Assembly (NCBI GenBank): GCA_914767885.1
Contig: CAJZBQ010000048.1
Span: 1-64,000 of the forward strand
Reading direction: 5' to 3'
From: Blepharisma stoltei
Taxonomy: Eukaryota > Ciliophora > Heterotrichea > Heterotrichida > Blepharismidae
Length of the DNA stretch: 64,000 nt
The notes below the pieces were generated by a model that ran no database searches, was not told the origin of the DNA, and was given only the letters and a program-made list of their open reading frames with translations. Below are positions 34,546 to 45,915 of the stretch, piece after piece. The position numbers and the translations under genes were made by a program. Each line of letters opens with the position of its first letter. Position 1 is the first letter of the stretch.

Positions 34546-37500
34546 TTAAATTAAGTTGACTTTAGGCTGTTTTAAGGTTTTATTGCGGTTTCTTTTAGAA
34601 CGCCTTATCGGATCGAAAGTAATTGTGGTATCTGAAAAAAAATTATTGTCAAGTAATATAGCACTAAGATCTTTGCCTAACTGAATGTCTACAAAAATCT
34701 GTTTTAGGTCAATTTCTGACAGTGAAACATTAGAACTTTTGAAAAACTCATTCAGTTCTGAAAATGAAGATATATTTAAAATTTCTGAAAAAGTTTGGAT
34801 TTTTTTGAAAAATATCAACTCAAATTGTTTGCAAACGGCACATAGCAGGTCATATTTTTGTATGGTGCTGTGAGTGGCTGCTTTATAAAAAGCATTTAAA
34901 TTAAGTCTTTCTATGATTTTCATTAGAGGAAGAGGATCTTCAATATACTGTCGAAGAAGATTTATTTCTTCTTGAGAGCAGAATAAATTGTAAGAATTTA
35001 CGAGTACATTAATAAAGTCATCAGGGGATATGATTTCTCCTTCTTGGAAGTAATTATTTAGAGGCTTTCTTGAAATATAGATGCATAGAGCTATTCTCAT
35101 TAGAAGAATTTCAAAAGTTTGATGGTATTTGTCTTCTATTCTTGCATTAATTCGCTCATGTGCTGTATAAGTATCAAAAGGGTCGCTATCGTGGATTTTT
35201 GTGTTTAGTTGAAGGTTTGATAGGATTGAATATGCAAAATCTTTATTAGAGCTAACTCCCCCCATTTAATAACGAACAAAACCGTCATTTTTTTTTTTCC
35301 TAAAAAATTTTTTCTTACTCCCCCACCCATCCGTGAGTGAACAAAAAAATTTTGTTCACTAACGGAGGGGGGTTAATTTTTTTTTTTTAAAAAATTTTAT
35401 ATATAAATTTTATAAAAAAATATTTTTTTTCGAAATTTAAAAACATCCTAATTCGCAAAATTTGAAAGCAAATATTAATTTAATTTATTAAATTTATGTT
35501 TTAAAATGCAATTCGTTTTAAAAATTAAACAGAATTAGCTCTAGATTTCAATATAATAATTATCATTTATATATCAATTTTTTTTTCCATAAAATTTTTT
35601 TTGTATTAAAAAATTTTTGTTCACTCACGGAGGGGGGGGAGTTAGGCCCCATTTAATAACGAACAAAATTTACTATATAAAATTATATAAGCTAATTTAG
35701 TCTCTACAGTTTACTAATTTTAAGTAGTTAGATTAAGATAAGGACGAGTATAATCGAGCAAAGAATAATAAATAAGAGCTAATAAGCTACTAGCGGCTTA
35801 ATCTTAAGCTGGCTCTTACTCCCTCTCCGTGAGCGAATAAAAACATTTCGTTCGCTCATGGAGGGGGTTTAGTTTTTTTTATAAAAAAATTTATATATAA
35901 ATTTTATTTTTTTTGAAATTTTTAAAAAAATCCTAATTTGCAGAAATTGGGAAACAAATATTAATTTAATTTAATAAAATTTATGTTTTAAAACACAGTT
36001 TGTTTAAAATTAAACAGAATTAGCCAGAGATTTCATTATAGTAATTACCGTTTATATATCAAAATCTTTTCCATAAAAAATTGTCCGAAATTTTAAAAAA
36101 AACCTAATTTGCAAAAATTGGCAAGCAAATATTAATTTAAATTTATAAAATTTATGTTTTAAAACGCAATTTGTTTAAAATTAAACAGAGTTAGCCAGAG
36201 ATTTTCATTATAATAATTATCGCTTATATATCAGAATTTTTTCCATAAAAAATTTTTGTTCGCTCACAGAAGGTGAGGATTTTTTCTATTTTTTTATTAG
36301 CTCACGGAGGGGGAGAGTTAGCAATAGTTATCTTTTCGCCTGCATTTAGGCGATTTCTCTTTCTGTTGTCATCATTTGATTCCTTTTATTATTAACCCTT
36401 TAATTGAAATTTTGATATAAAAATCATAGATATTTAATATAAATTTTATATATATTTTTTTTCCAAAAATTTTAAAAGTTAGACCCTATTTAATAACGAA
36501 CAAAAAAAGTGTTTCTTTATTAAATGGGGGGAAGAGTGAGTGTATTTTGTATTATTGAAACAACCTCTCTAAATGATATTTCTAGATGAAGCTTATCTAG
36601 AGGCTTTATGAGATCTCTAATGTAAAAAATGACGTTTTCTGTATGAGGGGGAAGTTCTCCTTCAATCTTCAAAATACTTCAGAAGAAATTTTTTTTGGAA
36701 TCATTATCAATATGTGACGGAAGCAAAGCGCGATATACTTGTGAAGCCTTAGATGAAACCTTATCCTTATTTGAAAAATCAACAACTAGATTTCTCAAAA
36801 AGTACCTAAGAAATGACCCATTTCCTTTGAATTTATTAAACAGTTTTTCACAATACTCCAATGGATCTTCTCCAATTATTTCGTTTCCCCCCAAACTTGC
36901 GAGCTTTATAATAGGATGATTTTCTTCATTTTTTTCAATCCTTTCAATTTTCACTGTAAACTCTTCCGTCATCGTACTAGCATTTCGATATTCTTTCAAT
37001 TTAATCTCTTCCGGCTCATGAGCCTTACTATTTATTTTTGGAGTAGATGATATATCATGAGAAATTTCTTTTATTAATCGCTCTTTATCTTCCTCAATTC
37101 TTCTTCTCAACTTATTAACTTGCTTTATTTCTTTATTAAGTCTTCTGTTCTCTTGCTCCAGGTTATGAACTTGCTTTGAGAATACACTTTTAATTCTTTC
37201 CAACTCACTTTTTCATTTATTTTCATTTTCTTCGATTTTTATTTTATTAGCAGATTCTTGTCTGATAGTCAAATTCAGCTGTCGAGAAACTCCTAGTTCC
37301 AACTGATAAATCAAGCATCGCCAAAGCAGCTCAAGCAGGAAAGCTTCTTCATCTGCTCCTACATTAAATATCATCCTGAAGATTTCCCCTGCCATCTTTG
37401 TGATTTCTGAAACACTGAGGATCATATCTTTGTAGCTTTCTGATCTTTCACTTAGTTTTGATTTCAGGAATTGTACGATTTCGTATTTCGAAATTGGCTT

Positions 37501-38010
37501 GTTTTGAGGCTTTCCTCTTAATGAATCAAAAATAGATTGCAGCTCAGGCTTAACGGATTGAAAATACACAATTTTATTCAGCTCTTCGTTGAACTCTTTT
37601 ATATCTGTGGCATCTCCTTTATTATTAGACCCAAGCAAGCTTGAAATTCTTTGTTCTGCATTTCTCGGCAACATGCCTCGATACAACCGTTCAATTGATT
37701 TTTTCTGATGAATTTTTTGAGTCAAGCTGTGTCTTAGAATGATATCATCAGCGTCAAAATGGCTTTTTATGGGACTTTCTGTATTTAATTTCAATGGGCT
37801 TTTATTTTCTAGCAGAGAATTCTTCAGAGATGAGTTTCTTGCTGATCTTGCGGGGCTCTGAGACCTTTCAACATTTAATTGATCCCGAAATCTTCTTAGT
37901 CTGTAGCCAATAAAATCAGTTCCTGCGAGCAAGGTTGAATTTTCATTGAAATTTTGAAGATATTTAGAAACATCTGAGTCTCTTGTCGGTGAATTTTTTC
38001 TTAAATACAT
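34546..38010 (-). CDS. Coiled-coil protein of unknown function
   Basis: 726 aa after removing a nested IES (35253-36536). Start ATG 38010 (MYLRKNSPTRD) lies 5 bp beyond the stop of the upstream kinase gene. Residues about 1-130 are Ser/Arg-rich; about 150-270 mostly helical (LQSIFDSLRGKPQNKP and SEITKMAGEIFRMIF); about 270-330 a strong coiled coil (KQVHNLEQENRRLNKEIKQV). A Trp TGA lies at 37213. The C-terminal quarter, after the IES join, begins SSNKDFAYSILSNLQ and ends with basic residues (RRSKRNRNKTLKQ) before TAA. No family was recognised; a cytoskeletal or basal-body role would be only a guess. An apparent separate gene starting MGGVSSNKD is an artefact of the MITE end. Confidence 0.78.
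35315..35641 (-). mobile_element. MITE family 1, nested
   Basis: TTA on both sides (35315, 35642). The left hairpin is CATCCGTGAGTGAACAAA facing TTTGTTCACTAACGGAGG; right end TTTGTTCACTCACGGAGG. It lacks the usual subterminal copy on the right. Confidence 0.85.
35816..36317 (-). mobile_element. MITE family 1, nested, with a doubled core
   Basis: TTA on both sides (35816, 36318). The core of about 160 bp is present twice: CCTAATTTGC(A)...TTTATGTTTTAAAAC recurs near 35930 and 36105, each followed by the AGCCAGAGATTT motif and ATATATCA. The right end has the two-copy layout (GTTCGCTCACAGAAGG and TTAGCTCACGGAGG). Confidence 0.85.
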
Positions 38011-38015
38011 AATTT

Positions 38016-39093
38016 TTAATTTTCTACTATATTTATTGGGGAAGGTAATCTTCGCTCTGCAATGGCTTCCCAATTGAATCCTCTAAAGAACTTGTGGTGT
38101 TTAATATCCTCGACTTTATTTTTTAGGCAGCCAAGTCTTGCTTGCGGCTCAGGATTTAGTAGTTTTCTTATTAGATCTTTGCATTGAGGATCAACTTGCC
38201 TAGTAAAAACCAGCTCCCCATGAATTATATTTTGTGAAATATCCTTGAAATTTTCTCCTTGAAAAGGCGGATGTCTATTTAAAATATTACCCACACGCTA
38301 GCTCATATAATAAGATCCCTAATCCTCACCAGTCAACACTAAAAGAATATCCTTGCCTCCTGAGCATTTCTGGGGCTGCATATTCAGGCGACCCACACAC
38401 AGTGCTTGGTCTTTCGTCAGAAATTATTTTGGAATACCCAAAATCTACTAATTTTATGTGTTTATTTGAATCAAGCATAATGTTTTCTGGCTTGATGTCT
38501 CTATAAATAATCCCATTATCGTGAAGATAGTTAAGGGCTACCACAACTTCTGCGGCGATAAAAGCAATTTCGTTTATTCTCAGGCGTCGCTTTCTCATTA
38601 GTTGGAACAAATCGCCTCCTTCTACAAGTTCCAGCAAAAGATAATTATTTTGTGTGTCATCTAATTTTCCATGCCCTTTAACGATAAATGGGCTGTTCAG
38701 TTTTTCCAAAATTTCTCATTCAATTTCGAAGTATTTTTTCTCTGCCATAGGCATAATTTTTACGGCAAATTCTTGGCTTCCTACAGCTGCTCTTAAAACT
38801 CTTGAAGTTTTCCCTTCCCCCAAGAGAGTTCCTAAAGTCAGGTTTTGCAAGGTAAAAATAGTTGGTCTTGTTTCTTTCAGTTTAATTTTTGGCTTCATAT
38901 TCATAGGAGAAATTGATTTGTATGTCTTATCTCTATAGGTTGCTGAGTTTGAATTACAGTTTTTCTTTTCAGGGACATTAATTAAAGAACGTGAAGCAGG
39001 AAACCGGGCTGATATTCTCCGACTTCTTCCAGTTGCTATCGGCGGCAGTAGGTTTGTACCTGCACGTTTTGAAGGGCTAATAAAAGAGTCCAT
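38016..39093 (-). CDS. AGC-like protein kinase (PKA/PKG-type catalytic domain)
   Basis: 353 aa after splicing a 16-nt intron (38275-38290); Trp TGAs at 38716 and 38326. N-terminal 85 residues are basic and Ser-rich. Kinase: GTLLGEGKTSRVLRA, EFAVKIMPM, NGIIYRDIKPENIML, LVDFGYSKI, STVCGSPEYAAPEML, SVDWWGLGILLYELACG. YRDIKPEN and SPEYAAPE are typical of AGC kinases. The intron restores ACGHPPFQGENF. The tail ends FNWEAIAERRLPSPI, like the start of an AGC tail, then stops, so the hydrophobic motif is missing. No cyclic-nucleotide domain. Stop TAA 38016 is 5 bp from the next gene's ATG. Confidence 0.9.
38275..38290 (-). other. 16-nt intron of the AGC-like kinase gene
   Basis: GTAATATTTTAAATAG on the minus strand. 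Unspliced, the frame meets TAA at once; spliced, it gives CGHPPF, the conserved kinase subdomain. Confidence 0.9.
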
Positions 39094-39270
39094 CAGATGG
39101 ATTTGAGAAAATTAATTTTGGCTATTATGTATACACTATTATGTATGTACAGGACAGATTTGTTGAAAATTTAATAAAAAATGAAAATAAAACTTCACCA
39201 ATTTCTCTTTCAAAATTTTTAAACGCCTTTAAATGCATACATATCCTAATCTTTCCTTGAAAAATTAAAA

Positions 39271-40314
39271 ATGTTAATTTTACTCCTTGTAAATTTTGCT
39301 GTGGGGCGATGACTGGAAAACCCTCTTAAAGCAACTGCTCTTACATGTGGAGTTTACCAATGTGCACCGACGTCAATTGTTATTACAGATGGGAACTGTG
39401 GGAAAATATTTGAAAATAAATTTTATTATCTCCAAGTGTGCCCGTCGTCATCAACTTTGAGTTATTGTAATACGACAAGTTTGACCTGTGTGGCAACACC
39501 AGCAGCAGCTGCATTGCAATCATATCCTGGAGAGCCTTGTGTAAGTCAAAGTGATTGCATTTATGGGACATGCACAGCAAGTGTATGTGCTGGGGCTAAA
39601 TTGAATGAAAAATGCACAATACATGAACAATGTAATCCAGGGCTCAGGTGCTATGGAGGGTCTTGTGTAGTACAATTAGCAATAGGAAGCGCTGGGTGTA
39701 GAGATGAACAAGACTGTGTAAATTATTCTGGCTGTAATATGACTTATTCAAGCCAAAACGGCACTTGCATTCAATATGCAAGTTTAAGTGATAACTTAGT
39801 TGTGACTGATTGCGCTAATGGGCTATCTGAAATGTGTGCTTCTGGGTATTGTTCACATTTTGGCAGCTGGTATTCAACTCTTGGTATATGCAAAAGTGCT
39901 CCTATGACGGTTGGAACTGTTCCAGTCGCCTGCACTGCAGATACAGATTGTTTAGGAACTGATGGAACTAATTTGGTTCTCAGCAAGTGCCAATGTGGGT
40001 ACAATAACTTAGGCCAGTCTTATTGTGCCCCTTTTATAGGTGATTCCTCAGGAATTAATTTGATATCATCATGGATTACAGCTCTTAAAAATAGCACAGG
40101 CTGCAATACTTCGAGACGGTCTACAAATCAATGCTTAAAACTCACAGGTCACTATTCTCAGATCCAGTCAGCAATTTATGGATTTAATTATTACCCGCAG
40201 ATAATCAATAACGATGCTTGCGTCAAAGCAATTTACACAGCTACATATTGGAATTACGATAGCTCTGTCATTCTTAAGGCTCTTTTCAGTTTAATGCTAT
40301 TAAATGCATTATAG
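39271..40314 (+). CDS. Cysteine-rich secreted or GPI-anchored surface protein
   Basis: 347 aa from ATG 39271 to TAG 40312, one Trp TGA near the start. The N-terminus MLILLLVNFAVG is a signal peptide. The body has about 30 cysteines, many in spaced pairs (CVSQSDCIYGTC, CTIHEQCNPGLRCYGG, CRDEQDCVNYSGC), resembling repeated disulphide modules of ciliate surface proteins. The C-terminus ends in a hydrophobic stretch (VILKALFSLMLLNAL) with no charged tail, as in GPI-anchor signals. Likely exported to the cell surface; ligand unknown. No IES. Confidence 0.8.
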
Positions 40315-40396
40315 TGAATTTGCATAATAAAGTAAAAAACCTATATTTTATATATAACTCAATTACTCATAATTTTAATATTGTTGCACTATATAA

Positions 40397-41113
40397 ATGG
40401 CTACTTACGGTAAGTTGGAATCTGGATTGCAGCAGCAAGCTACTTTGGTGCGAGAATTTCAACAGCGTCTTCGCAAGCTAAAAGATATCACTGGCCAAAT
40501 AGGAATGTCAAAAAATCGAGCCCAACTTCTATCTCAAGCTGCCAAAGAAAGAGAAAATATGATGAAATTGACAAAAGAAATTCATGCATCTTTTAAAAAA
40601 TACCCTCCAAATTTTAATGAAAAAATCCAGCATGACAAATTAACGAAAGAGTTTCAAACTTTGCTTAAACAATATCAAGATCTAAATCAAAAATTACTTG
40701 AAAAAGAAAAATTTGCAGCTGCAGAAGAAGATAAAATAATAGAAGAAAGCGTTGAAACGGGCCAAAGGCCTCTTAATAGAGACGATGATATGTTTAGGAG
40801 TGTAGGTGGATTGGATGAAGCTATGCTTAGGGACAGACAAGAAGAGCTTAATGCGATTGAAAAAGATATGGTAGAAGTCAATGTTATGTTTAAAGATGTA
40901 GCCAAAATGGTAGTTGACCAAGGAGCCATGCTAGATTCGGCAGAAAATAATGTGGATACTGCTGTAAAGGAAACTGGGAGGGCTGTTATTGAATTAGATA
41001 AAGCTGAGGTTTATCAGAAAAAAAGTAAGGGGAAACTTTACTGCATTTTAGCTATTGTTTGTGTTGTAGTAGGGGTCTTGGTTGCCATTGTAGTAAGTAC
41101 CGTAGTTTTTTAA
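40397..41113 (+). CDS. Qa-SNARE (syntaxin, endosomal Syx7/Pep12 type)
   Basis: 238 aa, ATG to TAA, no insert. N-terminal helices (Habc) at about 5-120, a linker, then the SNARE motif at about 148-210 (RQEELNAIEKDM, MVVDQGAMLDSAENNV) with the central Gln of DQG at the ionic layer. A 24-residue C-terminal membrane anchor follows (CILAIVCVVVGVLVAIVVST). This is the standard syntaxin layout; the short Habc and the sequence around DQG suggest an endosomal/vacuolar type. It would mediate vesicle fusion. Confidence 0.92.
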   Translation: MATYGKLESGLQQQATLVREFQQRLRKLKDITGQIGMSKNRAQLLSQAAKERENMMKLTKEIHASFKKYPPNFNEKIQHDKLTKEFQTLLKQYQDLNQKLLEKEKFAAAEEDKIIEESVETGQRPLNRDDDMFRSVGGLDEAMLRDRQEELNAIEKDMVEVNVMFKDVAKMVVDQGAMLDSAENNVDTAVKETGRAVIELDKAEVYQKKSKGKLYCILAIVCVVVGVLVAIVVSTVVF

Positions 41114-42152
41114 TAATTTTAATTGCTACTAGGTGTTTCATTTAATTTAATTGCATATAATAGCATGTAAACATTAAATAGTGCGACGAGTTTAAACCTC
41201 TAGAAGATGTCACAAATTATGCTTGGGAATCTTGCGAAAGGAGAACTGTGTCTAAAATGTATTTCAGGTGATTTTTGCCATCTATTGGTGCAGTGGGGAC
41301 TGTTCCTACTATTGTCCAGATTGGTTTGTTATATGTAAGAGATCAAGTTCAGGTTGTTGTTCGGAAAATGCAGCGTTATTCCGAAAATTCAGCATGGTAT
41401 AAGGCTGTGTGCTGAGCAAGTGGCGAGGTGATAATCTTGTGAGATGTTGCTACTATCCTGTGAAACTTCTTGGTAAGTAATTAATATTAACGCATATTAA
41501 TAGCATAATAAATGCATCACTTATATTAACCTGAAAACAAGCACGCATGAAATATTAAATTTTGCATATCAGAAAAAATCTTATAGCACTCTCAAACATA
41601 AGATTTATCATGTGATATATAGAAAAATATTTTAAAAAACTTATTATTATTAACTAATAAAGGTGTTACATTTTAATTATAATTTTATTAGTAAGAATGC
41701 ATATTTGATTATGGAATAGTCTAATATTAAATTATTAATCTAGAAAACTCGTCTATGATAGATTTCATATTCAAATTATTTTTCAAACTTTTAGCTTAGC
41801 TTCTGTTGAAAAATACTTCTGCTGAAAAAGCTTCTCTAAGTTCACTCAAAAAAAATTTATATTCGGATAATATTTTTTCAAGCAGGTTCTAGAAATGATC
41901 TATTTTTATATACTAAGCGCTGCAAATGCTTCCTAATTAATTCATATAGGAAATAAAAAATCTAGCCAATAATTTTTTATTATATTATGTCACTATAAAT
42001 TCATTGTTAATCTTATTCGCCATAGTTATTAATTATTAAAGCAAAGTTGACAAAACTTCTGTCTAATCTATACTTATAAAAATTTTATTATTAACTTGGA
42101 AATTAGTAAAAACACCAATAATTTCGAGCCTGCTTAACCAATAGTTATTAAT
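41114..42152. other. Intergenic with an unexplained GC-richer island (about 41185-41475)
   Basis: The island is clearly richer in G and C than its flanks. One frame encodes a Cys-rich peptide (CSGDCSYYCPDWFVICKRS, then GCCSENAALF) between stops; another is open for about 100 codons using TGA but has no Met near its start. It could be a fragment of a Cys-rich gene like the one at 39271, or a non-coding RNA. The rest (41480-42152) is AT-rich with nothing recognised. Confidence 0.4.
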
Positions 42153-43481
42153 ATGGAGTCGATTTTCAACGAAATTGACAAAAGAGGTAGAAAATCGAAT
42201 GAGTTCTGAACTGGGTGCTTTCAAATGAACCACAGAATAATATTTGAAAGTGAGGTGTGGGAATTTCAAAATAAAAATCTCTTAATTCCTATCACTTTAG
42301 CGCTCACAGAAGAAAGTCTTTTAAAACATCAACAAGGTAGAAAAATGAAATCAGCAAACATCAAATGGAAACTAATCGAGGCATTTGTTGAAGAAAAGGA
42401 GAATGATTGCAAATACATTTTTCGAGTCGGGCAAGGATCCATTTTTAAAGAATTCTATGTAGCTACATCAGAAATACTTGATGAGTGGCTTTACCATCTT
42501 TCAACTGTAGGAATAATGGCCGAAATAGGTAATGATTATAATTTTATTAAAGAAATTGGAAAAGGCGGGAGTGCCAAAGTTTTCCTAGCAGAGGATAAAG
42601 AAACCCATATGAAATACGCTATTAAAGCCTGCCCAAAATCTCTAGCAAATAGCATTCAAAACGGCAAATCTACACTTGCAAGCGAAATCAATATGATGAG
42701 AAACCTCAACCATCCAAACATTGTTAAGCTTCTAAAAGTTTATGAATCTGAAGAACATGTCTTTCTTGTCCTCGAATATATCAACGGCGGCACCTTATTG
42801 GATAGGCTATCAAACTATCACAAATATTCAGAAAAGAATGCAGCAGAAATTATTTCAAGGCTGCTAAAAGCTGTTGACTATTTACATTCTTTAGAAATAG
42901 TTCATAGAGATATAAAACTTGAAAACATTTTGATGATTTCAGAAAATAATGATATTGAGTTCAAGCTAGCCGATTTCGGCTTGGCATGTGAAGACGATCA
43001 TGAACTTTCAAAAAGATGCGGGTCTCCTGGGTATACAGCCCCTGAAATCTTTTCTGAAAAAACTTATGATAAAAAGGTTGATATTTTTAGTGTAGGAATA
43101 GTCCTTTATGGGCTATTAACTGGAACTGCTGCGTTTCCAGGAAAAACTGCGGAAGAAAGAATGAGGAAAAACAGAGAAGGGAAAGTCTATTTTGATGGAA
43201 AACCTTGAAAGAATATTTCAAAATCCGGAATAGATATGGTATCAAAGCTTGTATCAATCAATCCTTTTGAAAGACCATCTGCACAGAGCGCGCTTGACCA
43301 TATTTGGCTTAGGTATAATCTTAAAAGTTTTCGGAAAATTAAAGCTCGGTCAAGAAGAATCGGAAGATATTTGTTAGGATTGCCCAAGGAGTCAGAATCA
43401 TCAACCCATCTTGATATCGAAGAAATTGATTTAAAGCCGATTTCTTCGGAAGGGATAATGATTACTGTTGAAGATGCTTAG
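42153..43481 (+). CDS. PH-like domain plus Ser/Thr kinase (paralogue 3)
   Basis: 442 aa, ATG 42153 (MESIFNEIDK) to TAG; Trp TGAs near 42207 and at 43206. PH-like domain at about 20-125 (IIFESEVWEF, ending EWLYHLSTVGIM). Kinase at about 130-390: GKGGSAKVFLAED, AIKACPK, IVHRDIKLENILM, LADFGLACED, CGSPGYTAPEI. The Gly loop and catalytic residues are intact. The tail is longer and basic (KSFRKIKARSRRIGRYLLG) then acidic. Same family as 19318-20595 and 23396-25010, but on the other strand and about 18-23 kb away. Confidence 0.9.
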
Positions 43482-44070
43482 ATAGCCTGATATGTGTTAT
43501 TTTATTTTTAATATAAACATTCGGTTGTAATATTATTCAATAAGTTGAGTTTCAATTCAGCCATTTACAGCAAATTAGCGTATAATGATTGAAAAGCTTA
43601 TAGTCTAGCTTTCACGTTTGGCCATACTTAGACTTAGATAACTTAACTTCACTTCTAGCTGGGCCTCAAGATGCGCAGGACCAGAAGGTGCATTTTACCT
43701 TGAATTGGCCACTACCAATTGCTCGTATGGCTTGCTCATAGGATCACTCTTTCTAACTCCCTTTCAGCATTTGAGAACCAGGAAAACTCGCAGCTTGGCG
43801 CATTGCTTCGCTCTATCCGACTTTCATTCCGAACTGATCTTTATTGGGCAGCAGAAAGAGGTAAAACACAATGTATATAGGATGCGAAGTAGAAAGCCTG
43901 CGCCATGGTTGCCTATTATACAGAAGTGCTGACCCCGTAAAATAAAGTCAGGTGAGGAAAGGAAGTTCATGGAGTGAATTATTCTCTCATTCGAAGCCAT
44001 TTTATGCGTTTAGCCATATAATACTCTATATTTATATTTTTAATCATTATACCTCTACAAATTTATTATC
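43482..44070. other. Intergenic with a GC-richer block (about 43610-43990)
   Basis: The block contains CTAGCTGGGCCTCAAGATGC, GCAGCAGAAAGAGG and CCCCGTAAAATAAAGTCAGG. It stands between two convergent genes and looks like the retroposon-like IESs in composition; ORFs in it (43705-43932, 43952-44344) are not supported. No boundary repeats were proven. Confidence 0.4.
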
Positions 44071-45915
44071 CTATAGATTTTTGAATTTGAGTCCAAGGAC
44101 TTTCAGCTCAATAAACGCGATTGACCTAGCTCCAACTGAAAAAAGGATGCATCATAATAAGCTCATTCCAATTGAGTCACTAAAGCCTAAATCATTCAAA
44201 GGGTCACATTTTGGCCCGCGAGGATCGCAATCCCAGTCCATATCGGTATATTGGTTTACACACAATGCTTGGAAGCTTCATCTGAAAGGGGAAAAATATT
44301 GGACCCACTTGAAAGCTTCAGTGTTATCCATCAGTCCTTCATAAGCAATTAATGGAGATGATACCATTGGGACAGCTGCATTAGCTATTAAAATGCTAGA
44401 GCATAAGGCTCCAACTATATACCCTAATCCGTGTCCCATTCATTGACTAAGAAAAATAATAAAAACAAAAGTTAAAAATTTTTCTGCAGTTAAATCAAGA
44501 CCAAGAGGGAAATAAAGCAAAGGTGAGGCTACAAGAGCAGCTACAACTTGAAGTGGAAGCTCAGCAATCATCTTTGTTATGTAATAAGTAAGAGCTCCGT
44601 ATAGCCCTTGCCCATATTCTTTAAAAAACGTAGTTCTTTCTACTGGGAATGTCATTGCACTACCTGTGTTTCCGATTTGAATGCACATTATGGCTAGGAA
44701 ATACATTACCCCATTTATCGTATGAATAGCTTCATAATCGTTTCCTAAATCATGGAATAATAAATCTAGTAATATACTTGTAACTATGTAAAACCCTATA
44801 GTAATCTGAGACGGGCCTGGATTCCTCACATTATTTATGAAGCTTCTCTTTGTCAGGATTAAAATCTTTTTAATGCTGCCTACATCTGATGCCATATATA
44901 AATTTAGCTGAGCCGTTCCAAGGTCCCTAATTTTATCTTTTTTGTCTGCGTGGCCCTCATAAGCCATTTTTAAGTTTTCTAAAATTTCTGATTCCTCTTT
45001 TGTTAATTCGTAACGATTTGTAATGTGGAGGAGTTTTATATAATATTCAGCAGGATTTACCAATCGTGGGGTTTTGTATCCAAGCTGCGAGAAATATTTT
45101 CTTGATTTGGCAGCGGATCCTTGGTACATTGTGAGCCCTTCACTTAGCAGAATAAGCTTATTGAATTTTTTAAAAATTGAAGTGCTTGGCTGATGAATTG
45201 TGGCGATAACGGTTCTTCCTTTTTTAGCCTGCTGAATTAATAGGTCAACTAATATATCTGCTGTGAAGCTGTCTAGTCCTGAGGTAGGTTCATCTAAAAT
45301 GATGATTTGAGGCTCAGAAATCAACTCAACTCCTATGCTGGTTCTTTTTTTTTCGCCTCCTGAAATTCCTTTAAACATTGCGTCTCCTATCATGTTGTCT
45401 GCAATTCCAGTTAGTCTGAGCTCATGGAGTATTCCATCAACTTTATCTTTAATCTCTTTTGACGATCCAGCACATCGTAATCCAGCAGAAAAGGTCAGAG
45501 CTTCACGGACAGTTAAAAAAGGAAGCAAAATATCTTCTTGGGTCACATAAGCACAATATTTTTGAAAATTGAGTTGGTTTATATCGATTCCATTGGCTTT
45601 TACTGTTCCTGAAACTTTGGTGGAAGAGCACGATTTTATTCTTCCTGCAACGATATTTAGAAGACTTGTTTTACCTGCGCCTGATAAGCCCATAATGGCT
45701 AAGAATTCTCCAGGATTGGCTGATCCTGAAACTCCTTTTAAAATTTCTTGGGACTTCTTTTTTATAGTCACTTGATAACGAATATCTTCTCAAGCAAGCT
45801 GAATTTCAGGGGTTGCACTGTCAAAAATCTGCGTCTGCGTAATTTCTTCATAATAAGTGGAATCATCTAATCCATTTTTTGCCAATAGAGAAGGATTTTT
45901 CAACTCAGTTGACAT
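44071..45915 (-). CDS. ABCG-type half-transporter 1
   Basis: 614 aa, ATG 45915 to TAG, no IES; Trp TGAs in EIQLAWEDIRYQ and several later. Nucleotide-binding domain first, as in ABCG proteins: Walker A GLSGAGKTSLLN, Q-loop YVTQEDILLPFL, signature GISGGEKKRTSIG, Walker B IIILDEPTSGLD, H-loop TIHQPS. The membrane domain follows at about 345-600 with FKEYGQGLYGALTYYITKM and six predicted segments, plus the extracellular stretch with Cys residues (CDPRGPKCDP). It must dimerise; substrates are probably lipids or hydrophobic compounds. A second, similar gene lies at 62014-64000. Confidence 0.92.

Larger units (their letters stand above)
35253..36536. mobile_element. IES, MITE family 2, containing two nested family-1 MITEs
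   Basis: Outer ends: TAA-CTCCCCCCATTTAATAACG then AACAAAA on the left, and TTTCTTTATTAAATGGGGGG then AAGAG-TGA on the right. A second direct copy (CCCATTTAATAACGAACAAA) starts at 35648 and a facing one at 36484 forms the right hairpin, so the layout is terminal repeat, subterminal direct copy, core, hairpin. Two family-1 elements (35315-35641, 35816-36317) are inserted in it. The outer pointers are TAA/TGA; excision there, or at nearby TA pairs, leaves the gene in frame. Confidence 0.8.

Noticed and set aside
34546-35265. A separate gene starting MGGVSSNKD with an apparent myristoylation signal
   Set aside because: The ATG and Gly codons come from the family-2 MITE terminus (the reverse of CCCCCCATTTAAT). 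The real gene continues upstream beyond the IES.
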